A DNA stretch of 31,143 nt from the NCBI GenBank assembly GCA_038241115.1, contig JBBRGA010000021.1, positions 1 through 31,143 of the forward strand, read 5' to 3'. A model generated the notes under the pieces. It saw only the letters and a list, made by a program, of their open reading frames with translations. It searched no databases and was not told the DNA's origin. Position numbers and translations under genes: made by a program. Positions within the stretch are counted from its first letter, which is position 1; each line of letters starts with the position of its first letter. Source of the DNA: JANYJJ01 sp038241115 (GTDB taxonomy: Bacteria > Pseudomonadota > Gammaproteobacteria > Burkholderiales > Burkholderiaceae_C). Shown piece after piece: positions 7,926 to 16,704 of the stretch.

Positions 7926-8924
7926 ATGAACATGCTCAAGTCGTATTACGAACATCGCGGCCCTGTGCCCCAGGACGTGATCCGTGCGGTTGAGTTCAAT
8001 GCCCCTGCGTTGACCACCGGGCAGGCGCTGGTGGCGGTGCTGGCCGCGCCCATCAATCCGTCTGACCTGCTGATGCTCACCGGCGAGTACGGCATGTTGC
8101 CGCCGTTGCCAGCGGTGGGCGGCAGCGAGGGCGTGGGCCGGGTCGTCGAACTCGGTCCCGACACCCAGGGGCTCAGCGTGGGCCAGACCGTGGTGTTGCC
8201 TGCAGGCAGCGGCACCTGGACCACGCATTTGGTGGCAGACGCGCGCCGCTTGGTGCCCATCCCCGAAGGTGCCGATCCAAAGCAGTTGGCCATGCTCACG
8301 GTCAACCCGGCCACAGCGTCTTTGCTGCTGACTGAATTTGTCACGCTGGCACCTGGCGACTGGGTGATCCAGAACGTCGCCAACTCGGCGGTGGGCGGCT
8401 ACCTGGTTCAGCTGGCCAAACTGCGCGGCATCAAGACCGTCAACATCGTGCGCCGCGAATCGGCCGTCGCAGCCGTGCAAGCCGACGGCGGCGATGTGGT
8501 GCTGGTGGACGCTGAGGGTTCCGGGAATGATTTGCCCGCCCGGGTCAAAGCTGCCGTTGGTGGCGCGTTGATTCGCCTGGGCATAGACGCGGTGGGCGGC
8601 GTGGCCACCGACCGCATGGCGCGCTGCTTGAGCGAAGGCGCCACTTTGGTCAACTACGGAATGATGAGCGGCGAAGCCTGCCAGGTCACACCCGCGTCGT
8701 TCATCTTCAACGACATCACGCTGCGCGGTTTTTGGCTGGCCAAGTGGTTCCCCAAAGCCAGCCGCGAAGCCCAGCGCGCCCTTTACGGCGAGCTCACCCA
8801 ACTGATTGCCCACGGCAAACTGAGTGCTCGAATCGGTGCGACTTTTCCGGTCAGCCAAATCAAAGAAGCGGTGGCTGCGGCCCACGCGGGCGAGCGTGAC
8901 GGCAAAATTTTGATCGTGCCTTGA
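7926..8924 (+). CDS. Zinc-independent MDR oxidoreductase, 2-enoyl thioester reductase-like
   Basis: A 332-aa medium-chain dehydrogenase/reductase. INPSDLLMLTGEYG in the N-terminal catalytic domain, GGSEGVGRVVELG, and the nucleotide-binding segment VIQNVANSAVGGYLVQLAK resemble the 2-enoyl thioester reductase (ETR/MECR) branch, which reduces trans-2-enoyl thioesters with NADPH. The Cys/His ligands of structural and catalytic zinc are absent. The tyrosine of GEY is a plausible catalytic residue. The ATG at 7926 is preceded by AAGGA about 9 nt upstream; an upstream GTG at 7812 is unlikely because it overlaps the previous gene. The gene converges with mltB, with only 7 bp between the stops. It could also be a generic quinone oxidoreductase-like enzyme. 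Confidence 0.82.
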   Translation: MNMLKSYYEHRGPVPQDVIRAVEFNAPALTTGQALVAVLAAPINPSDLLMLTGEYGMLPPLPAVGGSEGVGRVVELGPDTQGLSVGQTVVLPAGSGTWTTHLVADARRLVPIPEGADPKQLAMLTVNPATASLLLTEFVTLAPGDWVIQNVANSAVGGYLVQLAKLRGIKTVNIVRRESAVAAVQADGGDVVLVDAEGSGNDLPARVKAAVGGALIRLGIDAVGGVATDRMARCLSEGATLVNYGMMSGEACQVTPASFIFNDITLRGFWLAKWFPKASREAQRALYGELTQLIAHGKLSARIGATFPVSQIKEAVAAAHAGERDGKILIVP

Positions 8925-8931
8925 ACCGGCT

Positions 8932-10134
8932 TCATTTGACCGACACGGCTTCTTTCACGCTCTTTTTCACGCCTTCTTGCACCCGTCCGTTCGCCCGCTC
9001 TTTCATCTGCGCTTTCACGGATTCCCCCAGGCCGATCACCGCCATCGCGTAGTAGCTCGACCAGTTGTAGCGAGTGATGGCGTAAAAGTTGGACGTGCCG
9101 GCCACATAACTGGGCGCAGCAGCGCCGTTTTGCAGTTCGACCAGCGCCAGCTTGCTGGTGCTGTCGAACGCGGCCGCGGGCAAGCCGGCGCCCCGATCGG
9201 TCATTTCCTGCGCGCTGAAAAGTGGCACGATGTCGGGACCGAGCAGCACATTGCGGTCGGCGTTGTCGACTGGCGCAGCCACGGCAAAGTGGGTGGGAAG
9301 GCCTGGCTGCCAACCAAATTGGGCCAGGTAATTGCCCACGCTGCCTATCGTGTCGGCATGGCTGCGGTGCAGGTCAATGTGGCCGTCTCCGTCAAAGTCA
9401 ACCGCGTACTTCAGCACGCTGCTGGGCATGAATTGCGGCAGTCCCATGGCGCCGGCAAAGCTGCCCTTCAGTGCCAGCGGGTCGCTGCGCTCTTGAGAGC
9501 ACATGACCAGGAGCTGGGCCAGTTCTTCGCGAAAAAATGCGCTGCGGTCTTTGCGACCCACCGGGAAATCAAAGCTCAAAGTGGCAAGTGCATCGAGAAC
9601 GCGGAAATTGCCCATTTGCTGGCCGTACAAAGTTTCCACGCCAATGATGCCGACGATGATTTCGGCAGGCACGCCGTAGCGCTCTTCTGCCAGGCTGAGC
9701 CAGCCCTGGTTGGCTCGCCAGAACGTCACGCCGGCGTTGACGCGCTTGGGTTCGATGAAGCGGTCGCGGTAAGCCGCCCAGTTTTTCGCCGTGCCTGCTG
9801 GCGGCGGCATGATGAAGCGGGCCACGCTGGGAATGAAGCGCGCGTTTGCCAAGGTGGCTTCAACGTTTTGTTTGTCCAGACCCGAGCGTTCTGCCAGTGC
9901 CGCAGCGAATGCCATGACGTCTTCGCGCCTGCCGTAAGTCACCACATCAGGCGCCAGGTCGGCGTTCGCGTCGGCGCGACTGAGGTTGGTCGATTTTTGG
10001 TGTGTCTTCTTGTTGGTTTGCGCGCCGTGGCTCAGCAGCGGCTGCGCAGCCAATGACAACAACAAGGCACCCGTCAGCGTTGCGCGCAGCCCCGTAAGCG
10101 GACCCGGACAGGGCAGAAGTCGTTGAAGTTTCAC
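8932..10134 (-). CDS. mltB: Membrane-bound lytic murein transglycosylase B-like
   Basis: A ~400-aa periplasmic lytic transglycosylase (GH103, SLT_2 domain) that cleaves peptidoglycan with formation of 1,6-anhydromuramyl ends. The catalytic glutamate is in IIVGIIGVETLYGQQMGNFR (E167 with the start used here), and the downstream GLPQFMPSS segment is also typical. A hydrophobic signal segment (GALLLSLAAQPLLSHGAQ) follows a basic N-terminus; no convincing lipobox is seen, so it is probably exported as a soluble form. Start codons are uncertain: GTG at 10134 gives a good signal peptide, and GTG at 10170 would add 12 residues. It is the last gene of the moxR-DUF58-transglutaminase operon, 52 bp after the previous stop, and converges with the oxidoreductase gene. 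Confidence 0.88.
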   Translation of the reverse strand: MKLQRLLPCPGPLTGLRATLTGALLLSLAAQPLLSHGAQTNKKTHQKSTNLSRADANADLAPDVVTYGRREDVMAFAAALAERSGLDKQNVEATLANARFIPSVARFIMPPPAGTAKNWAAYRDRFIEPKRVNAGVTFWRANQGWLSLAEERYGVPAEIIVGIIGVETLYGQQMGNFRVLDALATLSFDFPVGRKDRSAFFREELAQLLVMCSQERSDPLALKGSFAGAMGLPQFMPSSVLKYAVDFDGDGHIDLHRSHADTIGSVGNYLAQFGWQPGLPTHFAVAAPVDNADRNVLLGPDIVPLFSAQEMTDRGAGLPAAAFDSTSKLALVELQNGAAAPSYVAGTSNFYAITRYNWSSYYAMAVIGLGESVKAQMKERANGRVQEGVKKSVKEAVSVK

Positions 10135-10186
10135 CGCCTGATTATCAAGCTTGCGATGCTGCGACACCACGTCGAACGGCTGGCAT

Positions 10187-12241
10187 TCAGCGGGCTTGAT
10201 GAATTGCCTTGGCGGCCCGGTCGATGCGCCTTGTGAGCTGCGCGTCGGGCCGGCGAAGGGCTTGACGGCCGTAACGCTGCAGGTCCACGGCCTCCAGCAG
10301 TGCGGCCAAGGCTTGGCCCCTTACGCCCCACTTTTCGCGAACGCGCTGCGCCAGACGGCGCGGCGCCTCGTGCTCTGCGGCGCTGATGCCCAGGCGCAGC
10401 AAGGTGGCGCGCAGACGCATCATCTGGCGCGTCCAGGGGTCGATGCGCCGGCGGTCCCACCAGGCCCACAGTGCCACGCCGGCAGCCAATGCGCTGAGCG
10501 TCCCGATCAACAAGCGCGCCATGTCTTCCCAGTCGGTGCTGGACAGCCCCAAGCGCTTCAGCAGGTCCACCTGTTGGGCACGTGAATAGTTCATCACCCA
10601 TTGGTTCCAGCGGTTGTTCACGGCTTCCCAATTGGCTCGCAGATTGGCGATCAGCGTCGGGTTGAAGCTGTCGAAGACGCTGGCCACCAAGCCCAATTGC
10701 GGGGCCAGGCTGCGTCCGCGGTCGATGCGCTCAGGTGACACGGCCGAGGTCGGGTCTGAGCGCACCCAGCCTTCACCGGCTTGCCAGTATTCGGCCCAGG
10801 CGTGCGCGTAGCGTTGGCGCACGATGATGTAGCCGTCCACGGGTTCTTCATCGGCGCCTTGGTAACCGGTGACGATGCGAGCAGGCACGCCCATGGCGCG
10901 CATCACGACCACAAAACTGGACGCAAAGTGCTCGCAAAAGCCCACCTTGCGGTCGAGCCAGAACTCATCAATGGTGGCGCGTGGATCGAGCTGCCCGTAC
11001 AAGCCCGGCGACAACGTGTAGGAGTAAGCGCCCGAGCGAATGTGGCTCAGCACTGCCTGCGCCAAGACGCGCGGCGTGGCGTTCGCCAAGCGCTCCTGCG
11101 AGCGCAAGGCCTGCGCCCACGCCAACGTGCGCGGATTGAATCCGTCCGGCAGCTCCAGGTGTTCCTGCAAACCCAGCACGGCCTGCTTCGGGCCGTGGCG
11201 AAAGTTCATGTGCGCCTGTGCTTCAAAACGCAGCCGCTCATAGACCGGGCGCTGCGCGGTCCACTGCAAGTCGTTGCCCTGCTTCAGCTTTAATTCGGGG
11301 ATGTCGTCTACCCGCACGGTGGCTTCCAGCAAAGGCAGCACGGTGAGGCGTTGCGGCTCGAGCGTGACCTCGTATTTCGTCAGCGGGCCTGTGACTTGCA
11401 ACTCAGCTTGCAGATCCTGGCCCGCGCGCGCAGCCGAAGCCGGATTGGGGGTCGACGGCCGCCATTCCACGCCGTCAAACTGGCCAAGAACCGGGCCGCG
11501 AAAGTAGAGCGAGCTGGTCGGCGGCGGCCGGCCGTAAAACTTGACGCGCATGGCCACGCTGTCGTCTTGCGCCACCGAGGCCACCGATCCCAAGCGCATG
11601 CTGTTCGACAAGCCGGTGGGCGCGGCGCCGTCTTTGGGCACACCCCACAGCGGCGCGATGCGCGGGAACAGCGCAAACATCAGCACCATCAGCGGCGCGC
11701 CCAAAAGGGCGGTGCGTGCTGACAGCAAGCCCACCTGTTTCAGGCTCGGCCGGCCCACCGGCATGTTGGCCAAAACCAGCGACGTCAGCAGTCCCCACAC
11801 CGACACCAACATCGCCACCGCCACCGCGATCGACTGCGAATACAAAAAGTGCGTCAGGATCAAAAAGAAGCCCAGAAAAAACACCACGAAGGCATCGCGA
11901 CGCGCACGTGCTTCGAGCATTTTCAAAGCCGTCAGCGCCACCGTCATGGTCACCCCAGGGTCTTTTCCCAGCACCGTGCCAAAGCTCCAATACGTCAGTC
12001 CCGCAGCCGTGGCCAGCATGGAAGACAGCACCCATTTGCTTGGCAAAGGCGCATGTGCAAACGCCAGTTTGGCGCGCCACAGCAGCATGGCTGCCGCCAA
12101 AAGTACGCACCACAAAGGAAGGTGCGACACATGCGGCGCAATGGTCCACGCAATCACCGCCAGCAAGAATAGCGTGTCGCGCGTTTCGCGCGGCAAGCGG
12201 CTCAGGCGCCGCCATGGCGTTACCGTCAGGGTCAGGCCCAT
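10187..12241 (-). CDS. Transglutaminase-like membrane protein (DUF3488 + TGc + C-terminal TM)
   Basis: A 684-aa inner-membrane protein of the TgpA type. Five to six transmembrane helices (DUF3488) fill about the first 195 residues. A periplasmic transglutaminase core carries the Cys-His-Asp triad: C436 in KVGFCEHFASSF, H480 in YAHAWAEYW and D496 in RSDPTSAV. One more helix (about 545-570, LLIGTLSALAAGVALWAWW) precedes a cytoplasmic tail resembling DUF4129. TgpA of Pseudomonas is needed for viability, but the acceptor is unknown. The ATG at 12241 lies 16 nt after the DUF58 stop; an alternative ATG at 12328 would overlap DUF58 by 71 nt and add atypical residues. It is part of the conserved MoxR-DUF58-transglutaminase cluster. 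Confidence 0.9.
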   Translation of the reverse strand: MGLTLTVTPWRRLSRLPRETRDTLFLLAVIAWTIAPHVSHLPLWCVLLAAAMLLWRAKLAFAHAPLPSKWVLSSMLATAAGLTYWSFGTVLGKDPGVTMTVALTALKMLEARARRDAFVVFFLGFFLILTHFLYSQSIAVAVAMLVSVWGLLTSLVLANMPVGRPSLKQVGLLSARTALLGAPLMVLMFALFPRIAPLWGVPKDGAAPTGLSNSMRLGSVASVAQDDSVAMRVKFYGRPPPTSSLYFRGPVLGQFDGVEWRPSTPNPASAARAGQDLQAELQVTGPLTKYEVTLEPQRLTVLPLLEATVRVDDIPELKLKQGNDLQWTAQRPVYERLRFEAQAHMNFRHGPKQAVLGLQEHLELPDGFNPRTLAWAQALRSQERLANATPRVLAQAVLSHIRSGAYSYTLSPGLYGQLDPRATIDEFWLDRKVGFCEHFASSFVVVMRAMGVPARIVTGYQGADEEPVDGYIIVRQRYAHAWAEYWQAGEGWVRSDPTSAVSPERIDRGRSLAPQLGLVASVFDSFNPTLIANLRANWEAVNNRWNQWVMNYSRAQQVDLLKRLGLSSTDWEDMARLLIGTLSALAAGVALWAWWDRRRIDPWTRQMMRLRATLLRLGISAAEHEAPRRLAQRVREKWGVRGQALAALLEAVDLQRYGRQALRRPDAQLTRRIDRAAKAIHQAR

Positions 12242-12257
12242 GGCACTGCGTTCATGG

Positions 12258-13307
12258 TCATGTCCACAGCGCCAGTGCTTCCAGGCATGCGCGCTTGTGC
12301 GCCTCGCCAACATTGGGCGCAGCCTCAAAGCCGGGTATGCACAGGCCGTAACGCGCGCCTTGCCGGTCGGCCTCCAGCACCCAACTGGTCAAACGCGACA
12401 GGCGGTCTTCAGGTGTCAGCGGATGGCAACTTTGCCAGTCCAGGTACAGCTCGCTTTGGGCTGTGGCCTGCATGTCGCGGCTGACCAGTTCGCCGCCTGC
12501 CTCCATGGCTTTGGCGGCTTTTTTCCACACCACCATTTTCAGCGGATCTCCGCGGCGGTAAGCGCGTATGCCTTCCACCTCACCGCCGTCGTGGCTCATT
12601 TGTCGGGTGATTCCGCCGGGCACCGAACGCGCGGCGGGAAGCGGCTTGCAAGGCCGCTCGGGTGCGGGGTAGACCGTCACGTGCGCGCTCGGTCGCCATA
12701 CGGCCCAAGCGCGAAACAGGCCGGTTGGAAAGCGCGTTTCTGCGCTCAACGCGGGCACAGCGTTGCGGCCTCGGCGAGGCGGCACAAAACTCACGCGGGC
12801 GATGAACTGCGAGCCCGCGGGCACGTCCACCCAGGCCAAGGAAAACCAGTCGGCAGCTTCCATCTTCATGCCGATGCCGTAGCGCGGCGCGGTTGATTTG
12901 TCAGGGCTGATCAGGACGGCCTCCAACATCGCCGGCTCACCCGCAAACACCGGTGCAGGCGAGCGCAAATGCAGGCTCAAGCCACACAGCGTGCCGTGCG
13001 TCAGGTGCATGGACACCACCCCGCAACCCGCCAGTAAAAACGTCAGCACGTAACCCAGGTTGAGCTGGTAGTTGATGCTGGCCAGCAACAGCACGAACAG
13101 CGTGAAGGCGAACAACAACCCCGCTTTGGTAGGCAAGATGTAGACGTTGCGCTGCGTGAGCAGCAGCGTGTCTGACACCGGCAAACGCGCTTGCCACCAC
13201 TTCGTGAAATTTTGTCTTGCGATTGCCAGCGGTGTTCGCAGACGGGAGCGCGCGGCAGCCTTCGGGGCACCTTGTGCCAGTGCGGCCACCGTGGTGCGGT
13301 AACTCAC
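12258..13307 (-). CDS. DUF58 domain protein
   Basis: A 349-aa membrane-anchored protein with a basic N-terminus, two transmembrane helices (about 60-110: TKAGLLFAFTLFVLLLA and LGYVLTFLLAGCGVVSM), and a C-terminal DUF58 domain with the signature EVEGIRAYRRGDPLKMVVWKK. DUF58 proteins are the usual partners of MoxR AAA+ ATPases and are thought to fold like von Willebrand A domains. The start is a GTG at 13307 that overlaps the moxR stop by four bases (GTGA), which implies translational coupling. The biochemical role is not established. Confidence 0.92.
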   Translation of the reverse strand: MSYRTTVAALAQGAPKAAARSRLRTPLAIARQNFTKWWQARLPVSDTLLLTQRNVYILPTKAGLLFAFTLFVLLLASINYQLNLGYVLTFLLAGCGVVSMHLTHGTLCGLSLHLRSPAPVFAGEPAMLEAVLISPDKSTAPRYGIGMKMEAADWFSLAWVDVPAGSQFIARVSFVPPRRGRNAVPALSAETRFPTGLFRAWAVWRPSAHVTVYPAPERPCKPLPAARSVPGGITRQMSHDGGEVEGIRAYRRGDPLKMVVWKKAAKAMEAGGELVSRDMQATAQSELYLDWQSCHPLTPEDRLSRLTSWVLEADRQGARYGLCIPGFEAAPNVGEAHKRACLEALALWT

Positions 13308-14266
13308 GGCAAAGGCACGGCCGCAATCATCGCGCGCACTTGTTCGACGCGGCCTCGTCCCGCGCCGGTCACGGGCACCAGGCGGTGTGCCACGGTCTGC
13401 GGCAAGATGGCCTGAATGTCGTCAGGCGCCACGTGGTCGCGCTGGTCCAGCAAGGCGCGCGCTTTGGCGGCGCGCAGCACTGCAATGCCGGCGCGTGGGC
13501 TCAATCCTTCCACAAACCATTGGCCTGAACGCGTGGCGGCAATCAAGGCTTGCAAATAGTCGAGCAAAGGCTCCGACGCATGCACCGCCAACACGGCCTG
13601 CTGCGCGCGCTTCAAATCTTCCGGGGTCATCACGGGTTTCAAATGCGCCACTGCTTCGCGGCGGTCCATGCCGCTGAGCAACTCGCGCTCGCTGGCGCGG
13701 TCGGGGTAGCCCAAGGTGATGCACATCAAGAAGCGGTCAAGCTGCGACTCGGGCAGTGGATAAGTGCCCAGTTGGTCGGATGGGTTCTGCGTGGCGATCA
13801 CAAAAAACGGCGAGGGCAGGGCGCGTGTTTCGCCTTCCACCGTCACTTGATGCTCTTCCATCGCTTCCAGCAAGGCGCTCTGCGTTTTGGGGCCGGCGCG
13901 GTTGATTTCGTCTGACAGCAACACCTGCGTGAAAACCGGGCCGGGGTGAAACGCAAATGCCTCTTTGCTGCGCTCGTAAACGCTCACCCCGATCAGATCA
14001 GAAGGCATCAAATCGGCCGTGAATTGCATGCGCGAAAAGCGCAGACCCAGCGACACCGCCAGCGCATGGGCGAGGGTGGTTTTGCCCACGCCCGGCACGT
14101 CTTCGATCAACAGGTGACCACCCGCCAACATGCAGGCAATGCAGTCTTCGATTTGCGGGCGTTTGCCCACGATGATCGTGCTAATCTGGTTTGCCAAGCG
14201 GCTTAGCTGCCCGGCCAAATCCAGGTTGCTGTGCGGGCTTGATGCTTTGGCGGTAGCGACGTTCAT
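13304..14266 (-). CDS. MoxR-family AAA+ ATPase
   Basis: A 320-aa cytoplasmic AAA+ ATPase thought to act as a chaperone for maturation of partner complexes. Walker A is VPGVGKTT (about 57-64). Walker B is LLSDEINRA (about 116-124). Sensor 1 lies in FVIATQNPSDQLGTYPLPESQLDRF, a strong MoxR signature. The C-terminal lid contains the conserved GLSPRAG segment. The start could be ATG 14266 or GTG 14269; I take the ATG. It is the first gene of a minus-strand operon with DUF58, transglutaminase-like protein and mltB. It is divergent from the deacetylase gene, with only 39 bp between their starts. Confidence 0.94.
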   Translation of the reverse strand: MNVATAKASSPHSNLDLAGQLSRLANQISTIIVGKRPQIEDCIACMLAGGHLLIEDVPGVGKTTLAHALAVSLGLRFSRMQFTADLMPSDLIGVSVYERSKEAFAFHPGPVFTQVLLSDEINRAGPKTQSALLEAMEEHQVTVEGETRALPSPFFVIATQNPSDQLGTYPLPESQLDRFLMCITLGYPDRASERELLSGMDRREAVAHLKPVMTPEDLKRAQQAVLAVHASEPLLDYLQALIAATRSGQWFVEGLSPRAGIAVLRAAKARALLDQRDHVAPDDIQAILPQTVAHRLVPVTGAGRGRVEQVRAMIAAVPLP

Positions 14267-14305
14267 CACGTCACATTACCCGAATTTGTTTCTTTCAATG
14301 CCCCG

Positions 14306-15253
14306 ATGACCACTGCTTTTTACAGCCATCCCGACTGCCGCGCCCACGACATGGGCGCCGGTCATCCCGAGTGTCCGCAGCGCCTTGACGCCATCGCCGA
14401 CCACCTCATCTCCACCGGCCTGGATGTGGCGCTGGAGATGCGTGACGCGCCGGAAGTGCGGCTCAGTGACGTCGATCTGGCGCACGCGTCGCGCTATGTG
14501 GACGAGTTGCGCGAGTTGTTGTCGCAAGTGGCGCAATCGGGCGAGTCGCGCGCCATCGACCCCGACACCACGGCCGGCCCCGGCACCTGGAAAGCCATGC
14601 TGCGCGCGGCCGGCGCGACGGTGGCCGCCACAGATGCGGTAATCGACGGCGAAGTCGAAAACGCTTTTTGCAGCGTGCGTCCGCCCGGACACCACGCCAC
14701 ACGCGACGCCGCGATGGGCTTCTGTTTTTTCAATAACGTGGCCATCGCCGCGCGCCACGCGCTGGACGTGCGCGGGCTGAAGCGCGTGGCCATCGTTGAC
14801 TTTGATGTGCACCACGGCAACGGCACCGAAGACATCATCGCGGGCGATGACCGTGTGCTGATGGTGAGCTTCTTTCAGCACCCGCTTTATCCCTACAGCG
14901 GCGGCGTTCCGCAGGGCACCAACATGGTCAACCTGCCCATCCCGGCCTACACGCGCGGGGCCGAAGTGCGTGAGTTGATTGAAGCCATGTGGATGCCGCG
15001 CCTGGAGGCGTTCAAGCCAGAAATGATCTTTATCAGCGCCGGTTTCGACGCCCACCGCGAAGACGATTTGGGCCAGATGGGCTTGGTTGAAGCCGATTAC
15101 GAATGGATCACGCAGCGCATCAAATGGGTGGCCGACCGCCACGCCAAAGGCCGCATCGTGTCCAGCCTGGAAGGCGGCTATGCGCTCGGCGCGTTGGCCC
15201 GCAGCGTGGCTGCGCATGTGCGCGTGCTCGCGGGTCTGGAACTGGGCGCTTGA
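14306..15253 (+). CDS. Histone deacetylase-family deacetylase (HDAC / AcuC / acetylpolyamine amidohydrolase-like)
   Basis: A 315-aa zinc-dependent deacetylase of the arginase/deacetylase fold, probably cytoplasmic. The motifs are complete: AGHPECPQR near 18-26, RPPGHHA with H129 and H130, GFCFFNNVAIAA at 138-149, and IVDFDVHHGNGT at 163-174 with the zinc ligands D167 and H169. The third ligand aspartate is in ISAGFDAHREDD. The tyrosine that activates the acyl group probably lies in the C-terminal EGGYALGALA. The substrate could be acetyl-lysine, acetylpolyamine or another small amide; the sequence does not decide. The 5' end faces moxR across 39 bp, so the two promoters must overlap or lie within the genes. 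Confidence 0.92.
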   Translation: MTTAFYSHPDCRAHDMGAGHPECPQRLDAIADHLISTGLDVALEMRDAPEVRLSDVDLAHASRYVDELRELLSQVAQSGESRAIDPDTTAGPGTWKAMLRAAGATVAATDAVIDGEVENAFCSVRPPGHHATRDAAMGFCFFNNVAIAARHALDVRGLKRVAIVDFDVHHGNGTEDIIAGDDRVLMVSFFQHPLYPYSGGVPQGTNMVNLPIPAYTRGAEVRELIEAMWMPRLEAFKPEMIFISAGFDAHREDDLGQMGLVEADYEWITQRIKWVADRHAKGRIVSSLEGGYALGALARSVAAHVRVLAGLELGA

Positions 15254-15329
15254 GCAAGGCACACCGCGTCGACACCGATCAATGGGGTTTCGCCCGCGGT
15301 TTGACAGCCGGCGTTGCAGTGCCATCAAG

Positions 15330-15349
15330 ATGAACAGATGAACAGATGA
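15330..15349 (+). promoter_or_regulatory. 8-bp repeats making a ladder of three-codon ORFs before mscS
   Basis: The 8-bp unit agatgaac is repeated and then followed by agatgaat. Each unit supplies an ATG. The ATG at 15330 reads M-N-R-stop, ending at 15341. The ATG at 15338 reads M-N-R-stop, ending at 15349. The second overlaps the mscS ATG at 15346 by ATGA, and the first overlaps the second in the same way. No clear Shine-Dalgarno site precedes the ladder. What the sequence shows is overlapping starts and stops; a role in setting MscS translation is inference. Confidence 0.5.
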
Positions 15350-16704
15350 ATGAACTGACCGCGCTGCTGACATCGCTTTCCCAGCCCAAATCTCTCATCA
15401 GCCTGGGCGTTTTGGCAGCCTGTTTGCTGCTGGCTTGGGCCACCGTGCGCGTGCTGCGTGGCCGCACACAGCCTTCGGCTTCGGTGTGGTTTGGTGACCA
15501 TATTTTCGACGGCGTGCTGTTCCCGGCCACGGCTTTGGTCATCGCCTACGTCGCCAGGTTGACGCTGGACGGAACCGTCAGCGCGGCGGTGTTCAAGCTG
15601 GCCATTCCGATGCTGATTTCCTTGTTGGCGATACGCCTGACGGTGCGGGTGTTGCGGGCCAGTTTCCCCAACTCGCGTTGGATGCGCGTGTTCGAGCGCA
15701 GCGTGTCCTGGATCGCGTGGCTGGCGGTGCTGTTGTGGATCACCGGCGTGTTGCCCACGCTTTTGTCGGCCATGGAAGACATACGCTGGAAAGTCGGCAA
15801 CGCCAAGGTGTCGCTGCGGGATGCGCTGGAGGCACTGATCACCGGCGGCTTGGTGATGATGTTGGCGCTGTGGGTTGCCTCCGCGGCTGAACGACAGTTG
15901 CTGCGCGGCTCACAAGGCATCAGCAACAGTGATTCAAGCGGCATCGGTCTGACCAACAGCGACCTTTCAATGCGCAAGATGGTGTCCAACATCTTGCGCG
16001 CAGGCTTGTTGTTCATTGGCCTGATGATCACTTTGTCGACCGTGGGAATTGATCTCACGGCGCTCAGCGTGCTGGGCGGTGCGGTGGGTGTGGGTTTGGG
16101 TTTTGGCATGCAAAAAATTGCCGCCAACTACGTCAGCGGCTTCGTGATCCTGGCCGAGCGCTCGCTGCGAATTGGCGACATGGTCAGGGTCGACAACTTC
16201 GACGGACGCATCACCGACATCCGCACCCGCTACACCGTGATCCGTGCGCTCAACGGCCGCGAAGCCATCGTGCCCAATGAAATGCTCATCACGCAGCGTG
16301 TTGAAAATTCCAGCCTGGCCGACCCGCGCGTGCTGCTGACCAGCACGGTGCAAGTGGCTTATGGCACCGACGTGCGCGCGCTGCAAGCGCCGCTCGAAGC
16401 CGCGATGGCCGCCGTGCCCCGTGTCATTACCGATCCCGCGCCCAGCGTGCAGCTCACCACTTTCGCCGCCGACGGCATGGATCTGACGCTGCTGTTCTGG
16501 ATACGCGACCCCGAACACGGTCAGGGCAACGTCAGGTCAGATGTGAATTTGGCGGTGTTGGCGGTTCTGAATGAACGGGGCATCGAGATTCCGTACCCGC
16601 ACCGCGTGGTGCAGACCCTCGCTGCGCCCACGCTGCCGACATCGCCCACGCTGCCTGACGCGTCTGCTGCGGCTGCTCAGGCGTCCCAAGGGTTGATGAC
16701 CTGA
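15346..16704 (+). CDS. Mechanosensitive ion channel, MscS family
   Basis: A 452-aa inner-membrane channel that opens on membrane tension during hypo-osmotic shock. Several transmembrane helices occupy roughly residues 10-245. The Gly/Ala-rich pore helix is LSVLGGAVGVGLGFGMQKIAANYVSGFVIL (split here as LSVLGGAVGVGLG and FGMQKIAANYVSGF, about 241-270). The beta domain follows with LRIGDMVRV and GRITDIRTRYTVIRALNGREAIVPNEMLI, also family-typical. A Pro/Thr/Ala-rich tail ends the protein. The ATG at 15346 is preferred because it opens the full frame, although upstream ATGs lie out of frame. The 3' end overlaps the convergent vapC by 28 bp. TTGACA at 15301-15306 could be a -35, but no convincing -10 follows. 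Confidence 0.92.
   Translation: MNELTALLTSLSQPKSLISLGVLAACLLLAWATVRVLRGRTQPSASVWFGDHIFDGVLFPATALVIAYVARLTLDGTVSAAVFKLAIPMLISLLAIRLTVRVLRASFPNSRWMRVFERSVSWIAWLAVLLWITGVLPTLLSAMEDIRWKVGNAKVSLRDALEALITGGLVMMLALWVASAAERQLLRGSQGISNSDSSGIGLTNSDLSMRKMVSNILRAGLLFIGLMITLSTVGIDLTALSVLGGAVGVGLGFGMQKIAANYVSGFVILAERSLRIGDMVRVDNFDGRITDIRTRYTVIRALNGREAIVPNEMLITQRVENSSLADPRVLLTSTVQVAYGTDVRALQAPLEAAMAAVPRVITDPAPSVQLTTFAADGMDLTLLFWIRDPEHGQGNVRSDVNLAVLAVLNERGIEIPYPHRVVQTLAAPTLPTSPTLPDASAAAAQASQGLMT

Noticed and set aside
8977..10056. Long plus-strand open frame (359 codons) opposite mltB
   Set aside because: It is the antisense shadow of a high-GC gene with clear MltB motifs. Its translation shows no recognisable domain.
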